Source: Microcoleus sp. FACHB-68 (GTDB lineage: Bacteria; Cyanobacteriota; Cyanobacteriia; Cyanobacteriales; Oscillatoriaceae). Taken from it: 64,000 nt of DNA. Made by a program: the position numbers and the translations under genes. The DNA lies in the NCBI RefSeq assembly GCF_014695715.1, contig NZ_JACJOT010000008.1, positions 992,001 through 1,056,000 of the forward strand. The letters run 5' to 3'. Positions 53,531 to 62,092 of this stretch are shown in pieces (within the stretch, counting starts at the first letter, position 1; each line of letters begins with the position of its first letter). The notes beneath the pieces were generated by a model, which made no database searches, was not told the origin of the DNA, and saw only the letters and a list, made by a program, of their open reading frames with translations.

Positions 53531-53628
53531 TCTAGAAATCATTATAAAAGCAATCACCCTCCGGCCTCGCAAACTGAAGGGCGATCACTTAATCAATACA
53601 ATTACCCACAAAGTGGGAGTCATCTACA

Positions 53629-54069
53629 ATGATACCAACACCGCTGCAGGAAGCAACGGTTGCTCATGCGCTTTATCGATTTGTTAGCGCCGAAGCCATT
53701 GCCCTTCTGCTCAACATTAAACCTGAAAAAATTCTTAAAATCCGCTGCTGGGCGCACGTCATCCTGGTCGTGGGAAAAGGCTTTAGCCGGTTTGTTAGCT
53801 ACGCAGATTTGCCGCCGGTTGTGGGAGTGAAGCCGCCTACGCCTCAAGATTATCTCCGGTGGCGTAAGCGCTGGCAGAAAAACAATTATCAAGCCCCGGA
53901 GTTTTGGGGTGCATTTTACACCCAAAAGCTCAGGCAAACTCGCCGCTTTTCCCAACTCCACGCCTGGTTGCGGTTGATAGAAGCAATCAAATCTTTACTA
54001 CCGGCATCGGCAGTGCGAGAGCTGCAAAGTATATATACTCAGCAAAATGGTTATTTACAGCCGGCCTAA
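53629..54069 (+). CDS. Conserved hypothetical protein, divergent from XRE regulator
   Basis: A 146-residue basic, helix-rich protein with no signal peptide or membrane segment. Its N-terminal part (ALYRFVSAEAIALLLNIKPEKILKIRCWAHVILVVGKG) looks like a small helical DNA-binding-type module, followed by LPPVVGVKPPTPQDYLRWRKRWQKN and a C-terminal helical pair (LHAWLRLIEAIKSLLPASAVRELQSIY). I recognise this as a cyanobacteria-type protein of unknown function but cannot name it. It starts 118 bases from the divergent XRE regulator and ends 107 bases before typA. Its link to the XRE gene is by position only. Confidence 0.65.
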   Translation: MIPTPLQEATVAHALYRFVSAEAIALLLNIKPEKILKIRCWAHVILVVGKGFSRFVSYADLPPVVGVKPPTPQDYLRWRKRWQKNNYQAPEFWGAFYTQKLRQTRRFSQLHAWLRLIEAIKSLLPASAVRELQSIYTQQNGYLQPA

Positions 54070-54176
54070 AATCCCCTTGACCGGCTCACTTACGCCACAA
54101 ATAAGTTACAATTATTAAGAATATTTAACCCAAACTGCTCCGTCATACCGACAGCAATTCAGTCTCCGACGCAACT

Positions 54177-55967
54177 ATGAGTCTTCCCATTCGCAACGTC
54201 GCCATCATCGCCCACGTCGATCACGGCAAAACCACCCTGGTTGATGCCCTGCTTAAACAATCCGGCATCTTCCGCGAAGGGGAAGAGGTACCAGATTGCG
54301 TTATGGACTCCAACGCCATTGAACGTGAGCGCGGCATCACAATTCTCTCCAAAAATACAGCCGTCAGATATAAAGACATTCTGATCAACATCGTCGATAC
54401 ACCCGGACACGCCGATTTTGGCGGCGAAGTTGAGCGGGTGCTCGGCATGGTCGATGGTTGTCTGCTCATTGTGGATGCCAACGAAGGCCCAATGCCCCAA
54501 ACCCGCTTCGTGCTGAAAAAAGCGCTGGAAAAGGGATTGCGCCCGATTGTCTTCGTGAATAAAATCGACCGGGGTCAGGCAGATCCCTACGGCGCGGTTG
54601 ATAAAGTTTTGGATCTGTTTATCGAATTAGGCGCAGACGAGGATCAGTGTGATTTTCCTTATCTGTTCGGTTCCGGGTTAGGCGGCTACGCCAAAAAAGA
54701 GTTGGAAGCCGAAGGGGTGGATATGGAACCCCTATTCGAGGCGATTCTCGATCATGTGCCGCCACCAGTCGCTGACCCCAGCAAGCCGCTGCAATTGCAA
54801 GTCACCACCCTCGATTATTCGGAATACCTGGGGCGGATCGTAATCGGTCGCATCCATAACGGCGTGATCAAAGCCGGCCAACAAGCCGCGCTTGTTACGG
54901 AAACAGGTGAAATTGTCAAGGGTAAAATCACCAAATTGATGGGCTTTAGCGGGCTGAAGCGGATTGACATGGCAGAAGCATCCGCCGGCTATATCGTCGC
55001 AGTTGCCGGTTTTGCGAACGCCAACATTGGCGAAACCATTACCTGCCCCAACGAACCGCTAGCGCTGCCCCTAATTAAGGTCGATGAACCGACCTTGCAA
55101 ATGACCTTCTCCGTCAACGACTCCCCGTTTGCCGGTCAAGAAGGCACTTTGGTCACCTCGCGGCAAGTGCGTGATCGTCTCTTCCGCGAACTCGAAACCA
55201 ACGTCGCCCTGCGCGTCGAAGAAACCGACTCCCCCGACAAATTCAAGGTTTCCGGTCGCGGTGAACTGCACTTGGGCATCTTAATCGAAACCATGCGCCG
55301 CGAAGGTTACGAGTTCCAAGTTTCGCAGCCGCAAGTCATTTACCGCGAAGTCAGCGGCCAACCTTGCGAACCCTTCGAGTGCTTAGTGCTCGACGTACCC
55401 GAAGAAGCCGTTGGCGGTTGCATTGAGCGACTTGGCCAGCGCAAAGGCGAAATGCAGGATATGCGCGTTGGTGGCAACGGTCGCACCCAGCTAGAATTTG
55501 TTATCCCCGCCCGTGGCTTAGTGGGTTTCCGGGGTGAATTCATGCGCCTAACTCGCGGCGACGGCATCATGAACCACAGTTTCCTTGACTACCGGCCTCT
55601 CAGCGGCGATATTTCTGCCCGTCGGAATGGTGTGTTGATTTCCTTTGAAGAAGGCGTCGCCACCTACTACTCCTTGCAAAATGCTGAGGATCGGGGTGTA
55701 TTCTTTATCACTCCCGGTACGAGGGTTTACAAAGGCATGATTGTGGGTGAAAACAACCGGCCTCAAGACCTGGAGTTGAATCTCTGCAAGACAAAGCAGT
55801 TAACCAACCACCGCGCCTCTGGTGGGGAAGAACTGGTGCAGTTGCAAGCGCCGGTGGACATGAGTTTAGAACGGGCGCTGGAATACATCGGGCCAGATGA
55901 ACTGGTGGAAGTCACGCCGCAATCAATTCGCCTGCGGAAATTGAGCAAGAAGCTAGCCAGACGCTAA
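54177..55967 (+). CDS. typA: Ribosome-binding GTPase TypA/BipA
   Basis: A 596-residue translational GTPase related to EF-G and LepA, acting on the 70S ribosome in stress and cold responses and ribosome assembly. G1 is [10 protein letters not shown] (about 12-21), G2 RERGITI, G3 [14 protein letters not shown] (about 63-76), G4 NKIDR (about 128-132). Domain II follows near 210-290, then the EF-G III/V-like domains, and the BipA-specific C-terminal domain with [31 protein letters not shown] near 500 and [22 protein letters not shown]. Length is usual. The codon bias is high. A good terminator lies 53 bases downstream. Confidence 0.97.
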   Translation: MSLPIRNVAIIAHVDHGKTTLVDALLKQSGIFREGEEVPDCVMDSNAIERERGITILSKNTAVRYKDILINIVDTPGHADFGGEVERVLGMVDGCLLIVDANEGPMPQTRFVLKKALEKGLRPIVFVNKIDRGQADPYGAVDKVLDLFIELGADEDQCDFPYLFGSGLGGYAKKELEAEGVDMEPLFEAILDHVPPPVADPSKPLQLQVTTLDYSEYLGRIVIGRIHNGVIKAGQQAALVTETGEIVKGKITKLMGFSGLKRIDMAEASAGYIVAVAGFANANIGETITCPNEPLALPLIKVDEPTLQMTFSVNDSPFAGQEGTLVTSRQVRDRLFRELETNVALRVEETDSPDKFKVSGRGELHLGILIETMRREGYEFQVSQPQVIYREVSGQPCEPFECLVLDVPEEAVGGCIERLGQRKGEMQDMRVGGNGRTQLEFVIPARGLVGFRGEFMRLTRGDGIMNHSFLDYRPLSGDISARRNGVLISFEEGVATYYSLQNAEDRGVFFITPGTRVYKGMIVGENNRPQDLELNLCKTKQLTNHRASGGEELVQLQAPVDMSLERALEYIGPDELVEVTPQSIRLRKLSKKLARR

Positions 55968-56909
55968 ATCAAATAAACGCATCGTAGCCGGTAACTTCAA
56001 ACCTGCCGCTACATAAACTAAGCCCGCAAATGCGGGCTTTTTTGTTGCGAAGCAACCATTTCACGAGGAAGCTGCTACGCCAATAAGTTTTTCTATTGAA
56101 ATGCAGAAGTAGTGGCGCAAGAGTGTGTGCGCCCTCTTGACCAGAGAGGGAGAGAGGCATGGGGGATTTCAATTTGCCTCCTTAAAATAGTGAATTAGAG
56201 ACGCATTAGCTTCACCAGAAACAAGTTCACAGAAAGCTGTGCTTTGCTTCTCTTGTGCTGGAGTAGTAAGTTTTTATACACAGTTAACTGCCGGTTTTTT
56301 GCGAGGTTAACGGTTGAGTTAAATCATTGAATACAAACAAGCATAAAACTTTTTTGCGACGTTTTATTCAAGAAATTGTTCCAATTTGTACATTGAAACC
56401 CGGCTTTTTGCGTTTGAAGTTGAAAGTGGGAAGTTAAGTGCTTGAAAGATGAGTGATTGCTTCCACTAATTTATTCAATTTCTTTACGTTTGAATCGATC
56501 TCTAGCTAGAGAGAGAGGAAGCAAGGTAGATGCTGGGTTAAAAGTACGGAATTGAGATCCAATCAACAGGCAAAAAGTGAAGCCCTATTTCCCTGATTGA
56601 ATTCAGTATTTTTAAGGTTATTGAGCTTGATAAAGACGGGATTCAGACAAGATTAAATCAGTGAATATACCTGTTATTGAAGGTTCGGCTGCAAATCTCC
56701 CTTGGGGCTGATACGGCTGAGCTGGTCGTTAACCTATGATGTTAATCAGCTCAAACAGATAGCTTGCTGAGCAAAGCTTAAAAGTTAAGTTCAGCGTGAC
56801 TTGAATGTAAAAGGTTCTCAAACTGCTTAATATTAAAGCTGTTCGAGAGGTCGGGGACGATCATCTATAAAACAGAAAAATTTTTTGACGAGTTCTACTA
56901 AGGATAATT
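55968..56909. other. Long intergenic region after typA
   Basis: A 942-base gap. It opens with a terminator at 56020-56045. The rest has no coding frame with family resemblance. It contains short AG-rich words (GAGAGAGGAAGCAAGG near 56510, GACCAGAGAGGGAGAGAGG near 56139) and AT-rich stretches. It may hold a small RNA or a long leader of the membrane-anchored protein; I see no RNA family signature. Confidence 0.5.
56020..56045 (+). terminator. Rho-independent terminator of typA
   Basis: AGCCCGC (56021-56027) and GCGGGCT (56032-56038) form a strong GC stem with a four-base loop AAAT, followed by a run of Ts. It ends the typA transcript. Confidence 0.9.
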
Positions 56910-57650
56910 ATGAAACCGAACGATCCAAATAACTACAGCCGTGAAGTTCAGAGAGAAGTTCATACCGATCCTGTAATCCACACACAAAACACCACAACCC
57001 GAACCACTGAAACAGTTAACGGTGTAAACCCTGCCAAAAAAGCGGCTTATCACGATGGTTACGTGCATGGGCGAGTTGTTGAGAACTCCCAACAAGCTGA
57101 GGTTCAGCGAGTTCGTGAGAACGATACTGCCGCGCGTGGATTGTTACTCGGCATCATCCTCACCTCTCTCATTGGCTTGGCTCTGGGTGCCGTATACTAC
57201 CAGAATCAGCGCAATGAGGCTCCTAACCCGGCTGTTGCACCCACAACGGCACCTCGCGCCATCGAGCCTTCACCGGCAGAAGCGCCTATTCGCTCTACGG
57301 AAAGAGAAACCACAATTATTGAAAGAGCGATTCCCGTTCCTCAGCCGGCTGAGCCACAACCGAGTTCTCCAACAAATATCGATATTACAGTTCCCAATCC
57401 CTCAAACCAACAAGCTCCCGTAGAAACACAGCCGGCTCCTAGCACGCCGCCAAACATCAATATCACTGTTCCCAATTCAGTGAACCAAGAAGCTCCCACA
57501 CAAACTGAGCCGAAAAGCAGCAGTGGAACGGATACAGACACCTCCAGCAATGCTGAGAGTGACGCTTCCCCTAACCGCTCTGGTGCCGCGACCTTAACCC
57601 AACCGAGTAACACCTCTGGTGCCGGTGAGCCGGCGAATTCCGGGCAATAA
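56910..57650 (+). CDS. Membrane-anchored Pro-rich hypothetical protein
   Basis: A 246-residue protein with a polar N-terminal region (1-75), one membrane segment at about 77-97 (LLLGIILTSLIGLALGAVYY) and a C-terminal low-complexity region rich in Pro, Thr, Ser and Asn. The latter holds two copies of a roughly 30-residue unit (NIDITVPNPSNQQAPVETQP and NINITVPNSVNQEAPTQTEP). It has no enzymatic motif. The AAGGATAATT before the ATG gives a ribosome site (AAGGA). It ends in a good terminator. A cyanobacteria-type protein of unknown function; the role may be structural. The Pro-rich part is likely to extend into the periplasm or lumen. Confidence 0.7.
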   Translation: MKPNDPNNYSREVQREVHTDPVIHTQNTTTRTTETVNGVNPAKKAAYHDGYVHGRVVENSQQAEVQRVRENDTAARGLLLGIILTSLIGLALGAVYYQNQRNEAPNPAVAPTTAPRAIEPSPAEAPIRSTERETTIIERAIPVPQPAEPQPSSPTNIDITVPNPSNQQAPVETQPAPSTPPNINITVPNSVNQEAPTQTEPKSSSGTDTDTSSNAESDASPNRSGAATLTQPSNTSGAGEPANSGQ

Positions 57651-57707
57651 AAGTTTTAACACGCATCCTATCTTGATTACTGCATCTTGATTGTCATCCC
57701 AAACTTT

Positions 57708-57737
57708 AGCCCTTTCTAGAAATAGAGAGGGCTTTTA
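57708..57737 (+). terminator. Rho-independent terminator
   Basis: AGCCCTTTCT (57708-57717) and AGAGAGGGCT (57724-57733) pair with one mismatch and a six-base loop, followed by TTTT. It ends the transcript of the Pro-rich protein gene, before the convergent histidine kinase gene. Confidence 0.8.
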
Positions 57738-57824
57738 TTTAGCAACAGCGTTTAAGTGTGTAAACTTCTACTTTAAAATCTCAAATTTGCAAGCGCGAAC
57801 GTCACAGCGAACGCGCCTAAATTT

Positions 57825-58976
57825 TTACTCCTGGCGCGAGCCACCGGCATCTGTACTGATGCACATTGAAGGACTGTTGAAAGGAGTCAAAGGCAGCGTA
57901 ACAGTAAAGGTAGTGCCGGCACCCAGTTCACTTGCAACTTCGATCTCTCCCCCGTGCAAATCCACACACCTTTTCACAATTGACAGCCCTAGTCCAGTAC
58001 CCGGAGTCTTCCCAACATTTTTAGCACGATGGAACGACTCAAACAATCGGGGTAAACTTTCTGGAGGAATGCCAATTCCCCGATCTTGAATTTGAAAAAT
58101 CACCTTTGCCCCATCACAAACAACATTCAAGCATACATTGCTATCTTGGGGCGAGTATTTAATCGCATTTGAGACTAAATTAGTGAGGATATGTTGCAGC
58201 AAGTTTCTATCGAGCATGACAAGGCTGCACTGACCCTCACAAACAAACGTAAATCGGTTTTGGTTCTTAGCAACCGTAGACGGCTCGCTTGCATTGGTGT
58301 GCGCCATATCTTCCATCAGAGCAACGCAGAATTCTTGGAGATTGAGCGGTGCTGGGTAGCACTCCATTTTCTCCAAATCAGAACGACTGATAACCAAAAC
58401 ATTGTCTAAAAGTTTGGTCATTCCTTGAGCCGCGTCTTCAATTCGCCGCAAATACCCGATTCTTTTCTCTCGATGCCAGGGTTCATCGTAAATTTCTAGT
58501 AACTGTGCACAAGAGTAGATAACGGTAAGCGGGTTGCGAAACTCGTGGGATACCATAGAGCAAAACTGCGACTTAAGAATATTAAGTTCTTCCAGTTGCT
58601 TGTTGGCTTCATGAAGTTCTAAAGAAAGCTGTCGGGTTCGCAACATAATTTCCACACGAGCTTGCAATTCTACCTTTTCAATTGGGCTGGTGATCAACTC
58701 ATCAACGCCTTGCCACAGATGTCGAGTCGCCATTCCCACCTCTGGACGGGAAACGATGAGGAGAACAGGTAGAAAAACCGGCTGCTCAGATGCTTTTCGC
58801 TCTTGCAGCCACTGCCTCCACTGCTCCGTTGCCGGCCCGTCCAAAAGGCACAAATCAAAGCGTTCTTCCAGCTGTTGATCCGAATCGGGTAACCCAACCT
58901 CGTAAAACGATTCCAGCCACTGTGCCAGCAGCCGGCGGTTTTCTTTGTGTTCTAAGAGCAGTAAAATTCTTGTCAT
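57825..58976 (-). CDS. Histidine kinase with degenerate receiver-like N-terminus (KaiC-like operon)
   Basis: A 383-residue protein. The N-terminal 1-125 has a receiver-like fold pattern (ILLLLEHKENRRLLAQWL, DLCLLDG, ITSPIEK), but the acidic pair is Glu-His and the conserved Lys is replaced by Ser, so phosphorylation there is doubtful. A short coiled coil leads to a histidine kinase core: H-box MVSHEFRNPLTVIYS near residue 143, N-box NLVSNAIKYS, G-boxes DRGIGI and GTGLGLSIV. There is no membrane segment. It follows the response regulator gene by two bases, third in the operon KaiC-like, receiver, kinase. It could be input or output of the KaiC-like ATPase. The C-terminus ends in a polar tail. 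Confidence 0.92.
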   Translation of the reverse strand: MTRILLLLEHKENRRLLAQWLESFYEVGLPDSDQQLEERFDLCLLDGPATEQWRQWLQERKASEQPVFLPVLLIVSRPEVGMATRHLWQGVDELITSPIEKVELQARVEIMLRTRQLSLELHEANKQLEELNILKSQFCSMVSHEFRNPLTVIYSCAQLLEIYDEPWHREKRIGYLRRIEDAAQGMTKLLDNVLVISRSDLEKMECYPAPLNLQEFCVALMEDMAHTNASEPSTVAKNQNRFTFVCEGQCSLVMLDRNLLQHILTNLVSNAIKYSPQDSNVCLNVVCDGAKVIFQIQDRGIGIPPESLPRLFESFHRAKNVGKTPGTGLGLSIVKRCVDLHGGEIEVASELGAGTTFTVTLPLTPFNSPSMCISTDAGGSRQE

Positions 58977-58978
58977 AT

Positions 58979-59347
58979 TTACTCACCCAGCAGGTTGCGA
59001 ATGAGGCCGAGTAATTGGTTTGCCACGAGTGGTTTTACTAGCATATTACGTGCTCCATGTGCGAAACTCTCCTGCTGAATTGCCGCACTTTGCTTTGGGG
59101 AAAGTACCAGAAAAGGAATTTGTGCGGCTTGCAGTTGCTCGCAGTGTTCCCAAATACTCCGGTCAAAACCGGAAATATCTAGTAAAACCACTCCAATTTC
59201 TTCTTTGCGCTCTAAAAATTGCTCAAACTCTTCTAAGCTAGTCGCGCAGAGAACTTGGTATCCTTCCTTTCCGAGAAATTTGGCTAGCAGTTCTAAATTA
59301 CGCCGGTTGCGATCAAGAGCTAAAATCAGCGGAGTTTCTGCCATCAT
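58979..59347 (-). CDS. Single-domain response regulator (KaiC-like operon)
   Basis: A 122-residue receiver domain without output domain. The phosphoacceptor is the Asp in VVLLDISGF near residue 56, the conserved Lys is in LVKPLVAN near residue 104, and the acidic pocket is partly altered (ILALDRNRRN, with a single Asp). It is joined to the upstream KaiC-like gene with no gap (TAA then ATG) and to the kinase by two bases. Its job is probably phosphotransfer between the kinase and a target, perhaps modulated by the KaiC-like protein. Two Met codons occur at the start; ATG at 59345-59347 is used here. Confidence 0.9.
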   Translation of the reverse strand: MMAETPLILALDRNRRNLELLAKFLGKEGYQVLCATSLEEFEQFLERKEEIGVVLLDISGFDRSIWEHCEQLQAAQIPFLVLSPKQSAAIQQESFAHGARNMLVKPLVANQLLGLIRNLLGE

Positions 59348-60793
59348 TTATCTCTCTTTTTTGGAAATCCATTCTGGATTACCGCTCAGGAGACCGCGAA
59401 GTTCAAGCAGGGGTCTACCGACTTTAATTCCATAGCGTGTGACCTCAATTTCTCGTAAGGCTTTCTCAAAGGAAGACAGTCGTTTTTTGAGTACCCCGAT
59501 TGCTTTACGCATTTCGCCTTCCATTTCTAGATAACGAAGGAAGACAATGTTATCAGCAATATAGCTCATTCCAATCTCAGTGACGCGAAATTCACCCGTA
59601 ACAAAGGCCATTTCGTTAACTAAGATGACTGTCACGCCCATATTTTTTAGATATTGGCACAGCGCATGAAGGTGACTAACCAGGTCGTCGCCTCGCAGAG
59701 AAATCCGATAGCCTGAGATGCTATCAATCATAACAATGCGTGCCTTTTTCTGCTCTACCTCCCGGCGAACTTGACGGGCGAACTCGTCAGGGGTGTAGTG
59801 CATTGGCTCTATGGGGACAATGGAAAGCGTTCCCCGCTTGGTCATGGCGCTGACTGGAATATTAACCGATTCACAGCGCTGCACAAGGGTTTCTTCAGCT
59901 TCTTCAAAGGTGTAGACTGCCGAACGCTCGCCTCTGCCGGCAGCTTCTTTCATAAACTGAAGTCCCAGAGTGGTTTTGCCAACGCCGGTCGGGCCGGTGA
60001 CAATGGTGATGGTTCCCCGTTCCAATCCGCCGTGCAGCAGTTCGTCGAGTTCTGGCACCCCAGACGAAAGTGGCTCCGGTACATAGTCCCTGCTGTAGGC
60101 TCCAGGTTGCAAGCGGGGGAATACCGCCATGCCGCCTCCAGTCAAGCGCATTGAGTGCCGGCCTCCTCGGAAGTCCGATCCGCGAAATTTGGTGACGTGA
60201 ACGGTGCGTCCTTCAGCAGCGTAGTTCAGGTGAATAACGCCATCACTCATAAATTGCAGGTCGTCATCAGGAGCGTTCTCGCTGCCTTCTGAGGTGGACA
60301 TAATTGTAGCGTTCTGTTCCAAGAGAAAGCGCATAAATGAAAGCACTTGCTTGCGGAACTGAAAGGCATCGCTAGAGAGGAAGCGGAACTGAGTCATGGC
60401 ATCGAGAAACACCCGATCAGGTTTTAAGCTCTCGACTTCGTCAATAATTTTTTGAGTGGTGGGTTCTCGTTCTACCTCCGCAGGAGAAAAGAGGTCGTAA
60501 GTCTGTACCTCAGTAAAAAAGTCTGAGGTTGGACTGAGATCGAGAAAAGCCATGCTTTTCGTATCAACACCCAACTTTTCGGCGTTGCGGCGGATTTGCT
60601 CTGCGGGTTCTCCCAGGGTGATATACAGAGCTTTCTCGCCATTTTCAACACCGGCAGCTAGAAAGTGCAGTCCGAGGGTGGTTTTGCCGGCACCAGGGCC
60701 ACCCCGGACTAGATAGGCTCTGTTGGGGACTAAGCCTCCATAAAGAACTTCGTCTAGACCTGGAATCCCTGTGGATAAGCGGTCTTGAGGCAT
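59348..60793 (-). CDS. KaiC-like double RecA-type ATPase
   Basis: A 481-residue KaiC-family protein with two RecA-like domains. The first has Walker A RGGPGAGKTTLG (about 30-41), the second has VTGPTGVGKTTLG (about 265-277). The second domain keeps TFEEAEE with the catalytic Glu pair, MIDSISGYRISL and VILVNEM. In the first domain the corresponding site reads TLGEPAEQI, so one catalytic Glu is Gly. The C-terminal segment TEIGMSYIADNIVFLRYLEMEGEMRKAI corresponds to the KaiC autophosphorylation region, with Ser retained and Tyr where KaiC has Thr432. So it is a non-canonical KaiC homologue, closer to KaiC2/KaiC3-like proteins. No kaiA or kaiB is next to it. First of a three-gene operon with a receiver and a histidine kinase. 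Confidence 0.9.
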   Translation of the reverse strand: MPQDRLSTGIPGLDEVLYGGLVPNRAYLVRGGPGAGKTTLGLHFLAAGVENGEKALYITLGEPAEQIRRNAEKLGVDTKSMAFLDLSPTSDFFTEVQTYDLFSPAEVEREPTTQKIIDEVESLKPDRVFLDAMTQFRFLSSDAFQFRKQVLSFMRFLLEQNATIMSTSEGSENAPDDDLQFMSDGVIHLNYAAEGRTVHVTKFRGSDFRGGRHSMRLTGGGMAVFPRLQPGAYSRDYVPEPLSSGVPELDELLHGGLERGTITIVTGPTGVGKTTLGLQFMKEAAGRGERSAVYTFEEAEETLVQRCESVNIPVSAMTKRGTLSIVPIEPMHYTPDEFARQVRREVEQKKARIVMIDSISGYRISLRGDDLVSHLHALCQYLKNMGVTVILVNEMAFVTGEFRVTEIGMSYIADNIVFLRYLEMEGEMRKAIGVLKKRLSSFEKALREIEVTRYGIKVGRPLLELRGLLSGNPEWISKKER

Positions 60794-60960
60794 CTTGGGT
60801 TCTTGCTCCTTGTCATATCACACTAATGGTAGCTAAGAACCGGGCTTTCTCAGGTTAGGGGTCATAGCAATTTTTCTAAAGCGCAGCGTGCTACTGGCTA
60901 GCGGTAATTAGGCTGCTGTCTTCAATAGAGCGGTTCTCAAATAGACTGGAGGGAAGTCAG

Positions 60961-61040
60961 AAAGACCTTGGGGACGTTCCCCCCAAACCCCCCATTGGGG
61001 AGGCAGTACGGGGTGTGCTGTGCCTTGTTAGCCGGCTGTT
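60961..61040. repeat. GC-rich hairpin-forming intergenic segment
   Basis: Between the KaiC-like and methyltransferase genes the sequence holds GGGGACGTTCCCC, a five-base-stem hairpin, and then CCCCCCATTGGGG, a second one. This C/G-run-rich segment differs from its AT-richer surroundings. It may be a dispersed cyanobacterial repeat. No gene is seen. Confidence 0.4.
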
Positions 61041-61048
61041 GACGATTA

Positions 61049-61726
61049 TCAGGCCGGTCTTTGGCCGGAGTAGACGGCAAAACGATAGTTTTTATACCAG
61101 CAGTCAACTTGAACAAAACCCACTTCGGACAACCAATTAAGTTGGTCTTGTAGAGTAGCTGTTTTATCTGCTTTCATGCGCTCGATAGCAACTTCTATAT
61201 CGCGGTCAGTGCAACCTTTGGCTTTAGCGCCGTTGAGCCAAGCCTGAGCATATTTTTCTTCGTTCTCCGGCGTGGTGCCTAAAGTTTGGTCTGCATTAAT
61301 GAAATAACCGCCGCTTTGCAACGCACCAAAAATCTTTTGAAACACCCTTTTTAACTGATCTTGCGGTGTATGATGCAGCGCCAAAGCCGAAATGACAACA
61401 TCGTAGTTCCCGACAATTGGCGCATTGATAAAATCCAAAACCAAGTAATCAATATTGCGATTTGAACCGAAACGCTCTTGTGCCTTGCTCAACATCTGGG
61501 ATGAAATGTCGGACAAAGTGATGCTGGCTTGTGGAAAGGCAGCCGCAACCAAGCCAGATAGCAGCCCCGTGCCAGCGCCAATGTCAAGTATTTTAATGTG
61601 GGCTTGACTGTTGTGAGGAATGAGTTCGAGTGCAGTGCTGTAGAAATCATCAAAACACGGAATGTATTGACGTCGAGTGCGGTCATAATCTTGTGCGGCA
61701 GAATCGAAAAGAGCTTTGATGTCCAC
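61049..61726 (-). CDS. SAM-dependent methyltransferase (class I)
   Basis: A 225-residue Rossmann-fold methyltransferase. Motif I is KILDIGAGTGLLSGLVAAAFPQ (near residue 45), the SAM-binding glycine loop; motif II, ITLSDISSQMLSKAQERFG (about 71-90), supplies the acidic residue to the ribose; VISALALHHTPQDQLKRVFQKIFGALQSGGYFINADQ (about 110-147) is the later core strand region. The substrate cannot be inferred from sequence. There is no membrane segment. It lies about 255 bases upstream of the KaiC-like operon on the same strand. Confidence 0.85.
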   Translation of the reverse strand: MDIKALFDSAAQDYDRTRRQYIPCFDDFYSTALELIPHNSQAHIKILDIGAGTGLLSGLVAAAFPQASITLSDISSQMLSKAQERFGSNRNIDYLVLDFINAPIVGNYDVVISALALHHTPQDQLKRVFQKIFGALQSGGYFINADQTLGTTPENEEKYAQAWLNGAKAKGCTDRDIEVAIERMKADKTATLQDQLNWLSEVGFVQVDCWYKNYRFAVYSGQRPA

Positions 61727-62092
61727 GATTGTTATTGGCGGTAAATGGGAAGGCGTTCACACTACCCTAATCTTTCTCTCACCACAATAAATTAGCCCTG
61801 CCTCCAAAAGGGTTGCGGGCCTAGCGTCAATAGTCTCAAGGGCGATTGTCAATTAGTCATTTATGGGTTTAAACCCTCTTTTTTGTACTGCATTTGCCTT
61901 GCTGGGAAGCAATTTGCCTATCTATCTGTGCGAACAACCGTCCAAAATCCTCAATTGCCCCCTATAATTGCGATGGCTTTCCCGCAAACTCCACTCAATT
62001 GCGGGGAGACAACGCCAACCGGCCACCCGAAATCGGGGCAGAGAGTGGGTAGAATTCACCTTTACGCTGTTGTTGTGCCATCCCCATCAGGT
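61727..62092. other. Divergent region upstream of the isomerase
   Basis: This 366-base gap lies between the methyltransferase (minus) and the isomerase (plus). An open frame extends upstream of the isomerase to 61883, but its translation has no family resemblance, so it is treated as leader. No clear palindrome or repeat. Confidence 0.45.

Noticed and set aside
61883-62092. N-terminal extension of the peptidylprolyl isomerase
   Set aside because: No coding character; the folded domain begins at ATG 62093.
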